From Bradyrhizobium neotropicale (GTDB lineage Bacteria > Pseudomonadota > Alphaproteobacteria > Rhizobiales > Xanthobacteraceae), in the NCBI RefSeq assembly GCF_001641695.1, contig NZ_LSEF01000024.1:83804-140419 (forward strand): DNA of 56,616 nt, given 5' to 3'. The position numbers were made by a program, and so were the translations under genes. Positions 51,492 to 56,616 of this stretch are shown piece after piece; position 1 is the stretch's first letter; each line of letters begins with the position of its first letter. The notes beneath the pieces were generated by a model. It made no database searches. It saw only the letters and a list, made by a program, of their open reading frames with translations, and was not told where the DNA came from.

Positions 51492-52814
51492 TCAATCTCG
51501 GACGTAGACCCTCTTGAGCTCAGCCTCTGCCCACTTCACGGAATCCTCGGCGGGCATGCCCTGGACGGCTTTTGCGTACATATCAACGATGATGTACTTG
51601 GTTACGACCTCGGCTGCTTTGCGCGTAGATGGCCCTTGGTAGCCAGCGAAGCGCCCTGTGCGCGCCGCTTGCTTGTAGGGCAGCATGACCGGGTCGTCGC
51701 CCCACAGCTTGTGTTTTTCCCAATCCGTGGTCGGACCGACCGAGTAGCCCTTCTGGGAGGCGAACCACTTGTCGTAGACGTCCTTGGAGTGAATCCAGCC
51801 AAGGAATTTCTTCGCCGCATCCTGGTTCTTCGAATAACCCATTAGGAGGTTCGAGAACGGGACGTGATAGCTGAACTGCCCGCCGGGGCCCTTGGGCAGT
51901 GCGGCATGAAGGATGTCGTCCTTCAGTTGCCCGCCTGCCTCCGTCCTGTAGGTATCCGGCTTGCGCAGTGCCTCAATGTAGATCGAGGCTCCATTGAGCG
52001 TGGCGCTGCACGTCCCGGACAGAAAAGCGCGGTTGTTGTTGGAATCGTCCCAGGCGAGCCCGCCTTCATCGTGGGCGTCCTTCCAGAAGCCCACCATGAA
52101 CTTCACCGACTCGACCGTTGCTGGGGTATTCAGCACAACCGTCTTGCCGTCCGCTTCGACCTCCTTGCCGCCCCAGGACCACAGGTAGGGGTAAGCGAAG
52201 GCGGGCGCATCGCCGAAGGTGTGACCCAGCGTTTGGCCTATGGGCCGTCCCTTCGCCTTCAGCTTCTTGCCGGCTTCGCGATACTCCTCCCACGTCTGGG
52301 GAAAGTTTCCATCCGTGTAGCCGATCTCGGCAAACCAAGACTTTCGGTATGCGATCTGCAGGCCGACGATGCACCACGGCACCGCGATCCATCTCTTGCC
52401 GTCATTGGCGACAGCGCGAGAAGTTTCGTAGAAGCCGCCCTGATCCTTGCCGAGTGCCTCAGCGATGTCGCTGACATCTATGACGCTCTCGCCGTAAAGT
52501 TGACCCCAATTGTTGAGGACGCAGACGATGTCGGGGCCTGACCCCGACTGGATCGCCGAGGTGATGCGGGCCTGGATATCGTTGGCGTTGATGGTCTCTA
52601 TATTGAGCTTGATGCCGAGCGCCTTCTCGCCCTCCTTGGCGATTTCGTTGCGCAGAAGCTGATCTGAAGCCGGAACGAAGTCGGTCCAGCGCAGCCAGTG
52701 CACCGTGGCGGCTTGCGCATAGGCGGGCGCCTTGCCGGTCGCCAGGATGCCGGCCATGCCGCCCACAAGCGCGGTACCGCCCTTGAGGACATTGCGCCGC
52801 GTTACCGTCGTCAT
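51492..52814 (-). CDS. Extracellular solute-binding protein (sugar, family 1)
   Basis: A 440-residue periplasmic binding protein. The N terminus has a twin-arginine signal (TRRNVLKGGTALVGGMAGIL) with cleavage near AYA-QA. The mature part has the family 1 layout of two lobes, with GSGPDIVCVLNNWGQLYGES as the ligand-cleft region and PKGPGGQFSYHVPFSNLLMG as the second lobe. It is the first gene of the four-gene ABC operon. Relatives bind oligosaccharides, polyols or glycerol phosphate; the ligand cannot be read from sequence. The upstream 670 bp lack an intact gene. Confidence 0.93.
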   Translation of the reverse strand: MTTVTRRNVLKGGTALVGGMAGILATGKAPAYAQAATVHWLRWTDFVPASDQLLRNEIAKEGEKALGIKLNIETINANDIQARITSAIQSGSGPDIVCVLNNWGQLYGESVIDVSDIAEALGKDQGGFYETSRAVANDGKRWIAVPWCIVGLQIAYRKSWFAEIGYTDGNFPQTWEEYREAGKKLKAKGRPIGQTLGHTFGDAPAFAYPYLWSWGGKEVEADGKTVVLNTPATVESVKFMVGFWKDAHDEGGLAWDDSNNNRAFLSGTCSATLNGASIYIEALRKPDTYRTEAGGQLKDDILHAALPKGPGGQFSYHVPFSNLLMGYSKNQDAAKKFLGWIHSKDVYDKWFASQKGYSVGPTTDWEKHKLWGDDPVMLPYKQAARTGRFAGYQGPSTRKAAEVVTKYIIVDMYAKAVQGMPAEDSVKWAEAELKRVYVRD

Positions 52815-52902
52815 GCATCCCTCCCTCGGTGTGTCTGAGCTAATGCTTCGGCCAGTCTTACGCCGGCTTGGAGTACCTTTCAGTCTATCGCGCCTCCGTG
52901 GT

Positions 52903-53095
52903 TCAACGCCTGCGCACGTTTTCGCCGACGCGATACATTGCCACTCGCAGCGCCGTGGCGGCGAGTGCGCTGCGATAGAGGGTGAATTCTGCGTAGAGCA
53001 ACGGCGCGATTACATCGCTCGCGATCGCAACGGAGATACGACCGGCGGCCTGGACCGTGTCGGCGCCGGAGCCAGCGCTTGAACCCTACCGTCAT
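52903..53095 (-). pseudogene. Frameshifted small gene relic
   Basis: A strong site GGGAGGT followed after six bases by ATG 53095 opens a frame MTVGFKRWL. Within about 15 codons the coding-like frame changes by one base to a segment reading ADTVQAAGRISVAIASDV then LYAEFTLYRSALAATALRV, ending at TGA 52903. The length (193 nt) is not a multiple of three, consistent with one indel. No family recognised. It may be a degraded gene from an insertion event. Confidence 0.35.
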
Positions 53096-53390
53096 AACGG
53101 TACCTCCCGCGCAGCGACGGTATTGCCGTGGCCAAACAGGTTTGCTCCGTCTTATGTGGAGTTCGGTACCGGAAGCTAGCGCGACGTCATTGTCGCCCGT
53201 CGCAGCAGGAAATCAAGTGCTAGCTTTGACGCGGCGGCCATGGCCTCAATTCGTCGACTGGCCAGCCTCCAAAGTGTCGAAGCTGTCGAGTAAGACGCTT
53301 GATCTAAGGCGGCTACAGAATCGCCCGCGGGCACCGCTGCAAGATTGCGGTCCAGATATCTATTGCCTCCAGGTGGAACCTAATCGCTAG

Positions 53391-53425
53391 ATCAGACGTT
53401 CGTTCCCGCGAATGAGCAGCGCCGT
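53391..53425. repeat. 35-bp direct repeat, right copy
   Basis: ATCAGACGTTCGTTC followed by CCGCGAATGAGCAGCGCCGT, identical to 48189-48223 except at two positions. It lies 58 bp upstream of the FBP aldolase/phosphatase start. Confidence 0.75.
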
Positions 53426-53483
53426 CGCCCCGGCGCAGCAAGCGCCGAGGCAGGGCGCTGAGCTTGTGCGGGGAGGAACGCTC

Positions 53484-54629
53484 ATGAGACTCACCATTTC
53501 TGTCATTAAGGCTGACGTTGGCTCTATTGGCGGGCATACAAAACCGTCTTCGCGGATGATGGCAGCCGTCGAGGGTGGGGTCGCGAAGGCGATCTGCAAT
53601 GGTCTCTTGATCGACGGCTTTGTCTGTCACACCGGCGACGACATTGCGATCATCATGACTCACACGCGGGGTGAGGGGCATCCCGAGATCCATCAATTCG
53701 CCTGGCAGACGTTTCTCGCGGCGACGTCGGTTGCGAAGACGTCCGGTCTCTACGGCGCTGGCCAGGATCTCCTCGCAGACGCACCTTCCGGGAACATTCG
53801 CGGTGCCGGTCCGGGCGTCGCCGAACTCAGCTTCGACCATAACCTCTCGGCCCCGAGACCGGCGGAATCCTTCATGGTGTTCGCCGCCGACAAGTGCGGC
53901 CCCGGCGCCTACAACCTGCCGCTCTACCTCGCCTTCGCCGATCCCATGTATTGCGCGGGGCTGATGCTGCCCCCGATGATCAAGGGATTCCGTTTCCATG
54001 TCATCGACATGGATCACACCGGGGGTGACAGCGTGATCGAACTCGAGGCGCCCGCGGACAGCTACCAGATTGCCGCGCTGCTCCGCGACAACGAGCGCTT
54101 TGGCATTGATCGTATCGTCTCTCAAACATATGGCGAGGTTGCCGCCGCCGTGTCGGCGCAGCGTCTTCACGCGATCGCAGGCAAGTACACCGGCAAGGAT
54201 GACCCGGTCGCGATCATCAGGAACCAGGGAATTTTCCCGGCGCCCGAGGAAATCGTCTCTCCCTTCGCCAAGGCGCACTTCGTGGGTGGCGATGCGCGCG
54301 GCTCGCACGTGATGCCGCTGATGCCGGTGCCGCTCAATACACCGGTGACTGGCATGTACTGCCTGCCGATCGTTTCCTGCGCAGGCTTTTCGATCGACAG
54401 GGAAGGCCGCTTCTCCGAGTCCTATACTGATTTCTTCGACAATCCGGCGTGGGACGAGGTGCGCCGGCGCGCGCAAAGCAAGGCAATCGAGATGCGCAGC
54501 CAAGGCTGGTCGGGCGCTGCGATGCTGCCCTATTCCGAATTGGAGTATGGCGGCTTCCGCGACACCGTATCCGCACTCCTGAAGCGTTTTCGTCTGCGCG
54601 AGGAGCGCAAGCCGGAAGCGGCCGAGTAA
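53484..54629 (+). CDS. Class V (archaeal-type) fructose-1,6-bisphosphate aldolase/phosphatase
   Basis: A 381-residue protein of the bifunctional FBP aldolase/phosphatase family, first known from archaea. It joins DHAP and glyceraldehyde-3-phosphate and removes the C1 phosphate to give fructose-6-phosphate. The opening TISVIKADVGSIGGHTKPS, GHPEIHQFAWQTF and DKCGPGAYNLP are family marks. YTGKDDPVAIIR (235-246) holds the Lys (238) that matches the Schiff-base Lys of the archaeal enzymes. Strong GGGGAGG at 53470-53476 serves ATG 53484. The phosphofructokinase gene follows after 51 bp in the same direction. It is unrelated to glpX at 6738, so it is an added gluconeogenic activity. Confidence 0.9.
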   Translation: MRLTISVIKADVGSIGGHTKPSSRMMAAVEGGVAKAICNGLLIDGFVCHTGDDIAIIMTHTRGEGHPEIHQFAWQTFLAATSVAKTSGLYGAGQDLLADAPSGNIRGAGPGVAELSFDHNLSAPRPAESFMVFAADKCGPGAYNLPLYLAFADPMYCAGLMLPPMIKGFRFHVIDMDHTGGDSVIELEAPADSYQIAALLRDNERFGIDRIVSQTYGEVAAAVSAQRLHAIAGKYTGKDDPVAIIRNQGIFPAPEEIVSPFAKAHFVGGDARGSHVMPLMPVPLNTPVTGMYCLPIVSCAGFSIDREGRFSESYTDFFDNPAWDEVRRRAQSKAIEMRSQGWSGAAMLPYSELEYGGFRDTVSALLKRFRLREERKPEAAE

Positions 54630-54680
54630 GGAACGTGTGAAGCAGACGCTATTGCGAAACGCCAATACTGGGAGATGGGC

Positions 54681-55868
54681 GTGACGAGAAAACGCATCGG
54701 CATTCTCACCGGCGGCGGTGACGTCCCCGGCCTCAACGCCATCATCAAGACCGTGACCTATCGCGGCAGCGAGGACGACATCGAGGTCGTCGGCCTCCGC
54801 CGCGGTTGGGAGGCCCTCACGCATCTGAACCTTGACGACCCCGCCAGCAAATCCCACTACCTCATACCGCTCAACCGCGAAAACACCCGCGTCATCGACC
54901 GACGCGGCGGTACCGTGCTGCACTCGAGCCGCACCAATCCCTCCAAGATGAAAAAGCCGCCCGATCATCTGGCTGGCCAAGACCTTCCGGTCTCGGAGAG
55001 CACCAAGGGCGGAATCGCCACGAAGACCTGGGACCTCACCGGCCAGGTCCTGGCGAACCTGTCGGGGCTCGGGATCGAACACCTGATCGCCATCGGCGGC
55101 GACGACACGCTCAGCTATGCAGACAAGCTCAACGGACTCGGCGTCAAGATCATTGCTATCCCGAAGACGATGGACAACGACGTCCGCAACACCGAGTATT
55201 GCATCGGCTTCTCGACCGCGATCACCCGCGCCAGCGATGCGATCCAGCGGCAGCGCACCACTGTCGGCTCGCACGAGCGCATCGGCATTTTCCGCATCTT
55301 TGGCCGCGATGCCGGATTTACGGCACTCTACACCGCATACGCGACCTCGATCCGGTGCGTGATACCGGAGTACAAAGTCAATCTCGACAAGATGATCCGA
55401 CTGCTGCTCGAGGAGAAGCGCGCCAACCCAAGCAACTACGCGCTGATCGTGCTGAGCGAAGGCGCCGAGTGGGAGGGCTACAAGATGCAGGAATACGGCG
55501 AGCCTGACGCCTACGGTCACCGCAAGAGGACAAGCGTGGCCGAAGTGCTCGCCGACGAAATCAAGCGCCGCGCCGGCCAGGAGACCATCGTCTCCGATCT
55601 CACCTACGACCTGCGATCGGGCGATCCTGACTTCATCGACAAGCTCGTCGCCCTGACTTTCGGCAACATGGCCTATGACGCCATCCTGGAAGGCAAGACC
55701 GGTCTGATGTCAGCGCTGGTCGAGGGCCGCTACGACCTCGTGCCCATCCCCGACGCCAGGCTCGGGCCGCGCAAGCTGGACGTCGCCAGCACGTACAACA
55801 CCGAGCGCTACCGTCCGCTCTATTCCAACAAGCGGGGGCTGCCGATCTTCCTCAATCGCGCGTCCTGA
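54681..55868 (+). CDS. 6-phosphofructokinase, probably pyrophosphate-dependent
   Basis: A 395-residue PfkA-superfamily enzyme. Nucleotide/phosphate loop TGGGDVPGLNA (about 10-20). The diagnostic positions read GGDDT (139-143) and PKTMDND (161-167): Asp and Lys here are the pair typical of PPi-dependent enzymes, where ATP-dependent ones have Gly and Gly. F6P-binding MDNDV and FGRDAGFTAL are present. The start is taken as GTG 54681 with GGGAG at 54670-54674; ATG 54675 would be too near. It is probably reversible. Placed 51 bp after the aldolase/phosphatase, it could let the cell run an Embden-Meyerhof upper part, which most rhizobia lack. Confidence 0.9.
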   Translation: MTRKRIGILTGGGDVPGLNAIIKTVTYRGSEDDIEVVGLRRGWEALTHLNLDDPASKSHYLIPLNRENTRVIDRRGGTVLHSSRTNPSKMKKPPDHLAGQDLPVSESTKGGIATKTWDLTGQVLANLSGLGIEHLIAIGGDDTLSYADKLNGLGVKIIAIPKTMDNDVRNTEYCIGFSTAITRASDAIQRQRTTVGSHERIGIFRIFGRDAGFTALYTAYATSIRCVIPEYKVNLDKMIRLLLEEKRANPSNYALIVLSEGAEWEGYKMQEYGEPDAYGHRKRTSVAEVLADEIKRRAGQETIVSDLTYDLRSGDPDFIDKLVALTFGNMAYDAILEGKTGLMSALVEGRYDLVPIPDARLGPRKLDVASTYNTERYRPLYSNKRGLPIFLNRAS

Positions 55869-55909
55869 GCGGCGATAGGATGGCCTGGAATAAAAGAGTC
55901 TTGGAAATT

Positions 55910-55984
55910 TGGCGCTCCCTAGCGGAATCGAACCGCTCTCTCCACCGTGAAAGGGTGGCGTCCTAACCGATAGACGAAGGGAGC
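55910..55984 (-). tRNA. tRNA-Glu (UUC anticodon)
   Basis: Read on the minus strand: acceptor GCTCCCT (55984-55978) pairs with AGGGAGC (55920-55914), all seven pairs. D-arm, anticodon stem CCACC/GGTGG around loop CTTTCAC (anticodon TTC), and T-arm with GGTTCGATTCC are all normal. The discriminator G is followed by an encoded CCA (55912-55910). 75 nt with CCA. Its 3' end faces the phosphofructokinase gene 41 bp away. Confidence 0.96.
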
Positions 55985-56003
55985 AAACGCCCGCCGCTTG
56001 TCA

Positions 56004-56026
56004 CGGCACGGCCGTTCGCCGTGCCG
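56004..56026. other. Perfect short hairpin upstream of tRNA-Glu
   Basis: CGGCACGGC (56004-56012) pairs fully with GCCGTGCCG (56018-56026) around a five-base loop, 20 bases before the tRNA 5' end. No T run. It could be part of the precursor leader or a regulatory fold. The rest of 55985-56214 is very GC-rich, with another hairpin at 56118-56140 (GGGCCGG/CCGGCCC) and no gene. Confidence 0.45.
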
Positions 56027-56214
56027 AAGCCCGCGCGAGTCACGCTCGGCGGTCGCGGCGGGCGAACGTATAGTGGCCTTTCCGCCCGCGGGCAAGCCAT
56101 TCGGGAACGGGTCCCGTGGGCCGGGGATAAGCGCCGGCCCCGGGGGTATTCGGCCCGATTTCAACGGTTTCTTAGGGTTCCCTGAGATAGCGCTGAAGCG
56201 GGAGAATTCCGTCA

Positions 56215-56469
56215 ATGCCACCGCCCAAGAAGCGTGCAGCCCGCAAATCGCTGTCGCAGCATGCCTGGATCACGCTCGACGGCGGGTTCGCCGCGCGGCA
56301 TTGCCTGGTCCAGGACATCTCCACGACGGGCGCGAAGATCACGCTCGACGAGGATGCGAGCCAGCTCCCGGGCATCATCCGCATGGCGTTCGCGCGCGAT
56401 GCCCGCACCGGGCGGAGCTGCCAGGTGATCTGGCGCCGCGGCCGATCGGCCGGCATCAAGTTCGTCTGA
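56215..56469 (+). CDS. Small PilZ-domain protein
   Basis: An 84-residue single PilZ barrel. K-K-R-A-A-R-K-S near the N terminus supplies the basic switch region. DISTTGAKITLDEDA contains the (D/N)-x-S-x-x-G motif, and the C terminus QVIWRRGRSAGIKFV is the classic final strand pattern. Such minimal proteins are numerous in Bradyrhizobium and may bind cyclic-di-GMP, but the R-x-x-x-R is imperfect here, so binding is uncertain. ATG 56215 with GGGAGAA upstream. It is a monocistronic unit beside the tRNA; the next gene starts 53 bp after its stop. Confidence 0.87.
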   Translation: MPPPKKRAARKSLSQHAWITLDGGFAARHCLVQDISTTGAKITLDEDASQLPGIIRMAFARDARTGRSCQVIWRRGRSAGIKFV

Positions 56470-56522
56470 CCCCGGCAAGATGCCCGATGGCGCCGAGCCT
56501 GCGTCCGGGCTAAAACGCGCCG

Positions 56523-56616
56523 ATGCGAACTCTCCTCATCAGTCTCGTTGGATTTGGCATGGTGTCCGCGGCCACGGCCGAGACCATGCGCCTTCCGGCC
56601 GCCGAGCGGCCGCAAG
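56523..56616 (+). CDS. Secreted protein, cut by the window end (5' part only)
   Basis: Only 31 codons are in the window: RTLLISLVGFGMVSAATA after the initiator Met forms a signal peptide (cleavage probably at ATA-ET), followed by MRLPAAERPQ. The frame is still open at the last base. The product cannot be named from this. The start ATG 56523 is 53 bp after the PilZ stop; no strong ribosome-binding site is visible. Confidence refers to a real gene starting here. Confidence 0.55.
   Translation, partial: MRTLLISLVGFGMVSAATAETMRLPAAERPQ

Larger units (their letters stand above)
52815..53483. other. 670-bp region without an intact gene
   Basis: Lies between the divergent ABC operon and the FBP aldolase/phosphatase gene. 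It looks AT-richer than its surroundings by eye. It holds a frameshifted relic (52903-53095), another coding-like fragment on the minus strand (about 53173-53290, including MAAASKLALDFLLRRATMTS) and the right copy of the 35-bp repeat. Promoters for both flanking units must lie here, but I cannot place them. Confidence 0.5.

Noticed and set aside
53313..55520. 735-codon open frame on the minus strand over the FBP aldolase/phosphatase and PFK genes
   Set aside because: Arg/His/Val-rich antisense shadow of two well-recognised plus-strand genes; no family, typical of GC-rich DNA.
56118..56140. GGGCCGG/CCGGCCC hairpin before the PilZ gene as a terminator
   Set aside because: No T run and in extremely GC-rich DNA where such pairings are frequent by chance.
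1..56616. CRISPR arrays, IS elements, integrases and rRNA
   Set aside because: Scanned by eye for regularly spaced repeats, transposase motifs and rRNA sequence; none found. Only dispersed palindromic repeats and the repeats listed were seen.

Overview
The window is a GC-rich alphaproteobacterial chromosome segment, most likely Bradyrhizobium or a close relative in the Nitrobacteraceae. The grounds are the gene content (class I PhaC, an AlaC-type aminotransferase followed by hom and glpX, RecJ, EF-P with EpmA/EpmB, HdeD, PrsW), the many LysR/GntR/MarR regulators and cupins, and three kinds of intergenic palindromic repeat that I recognise from Bradyrhizobium genomes. It encodes about 60 proteins and one tRNA. 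I see no rRNA, CRISPR array, transposase or integrase.

Layout. 0-8.6 kb: a divergent carbamoyltransferase homologue, a MAPEG membrane protein, PHA synthase, a small lipoprotein, then alaC-hom-glpX and a HAD dehalogenase-like gene. 8.6-16.5 kb: GST, then a GntR regulator divergent from a catabolic operon (enoyl-CoA hydratase-like protein without the catalytic glutamates, type III CoA transferase, tripartite tricarboxylate transporter, PdxA-like dehydrogenase). 16.6-28.8 kb: L,D-transpeptidase, then accessory oxidoreductases, cupins, two LysR regulators, an MFS exporter and a soluble chemoreceptor with a C-terminal sensor domain. 29-34 kb: recJ, an SDR, a class II aldolase and a lytic transglycosylase. 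34-41 kb: MarR/AhpD-like pair, cupin, M23 peptidase, and efp divergent from epmA-epmB, a complete EF-P beta-lysylation locus.

41-42.4 kb holds the clearest regulatory find. The DAHP synthase gene (minus strand) is preceded by a complete transcription attenuator: a promoter, a 26-codon leader peptide with a Tyr/Phe/Trp-rich run, three mutually exclusive helices and a hairpin ending in a T run. The promoter spacing suggests that the leader peptide mRNA starts at its own AUG.

42.4-48.5 kb: membrane and PilZ proteins, then two hypothetical genes and a partial duplication of one promoter plus 5' gene end. 48.5-55.9 kb: a sugar-type ABC transporter, then an archaeal-type (class V) fructose-bisphosphate aldolase/phosphatase and a phosphofructokinase with PPi-type active-site residues. 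A near-identical 35-bp direct repeat brackets the ABC transporter, and a tRNA-Glu lies with its 3' end facing the module, so it looks like an acquired carbon-metabolism block. It stands beside the housekeeping class II FBPase (glpX) of the same window. The right end has a PilZ protein and the start of a secreted protein cut by the window edge.
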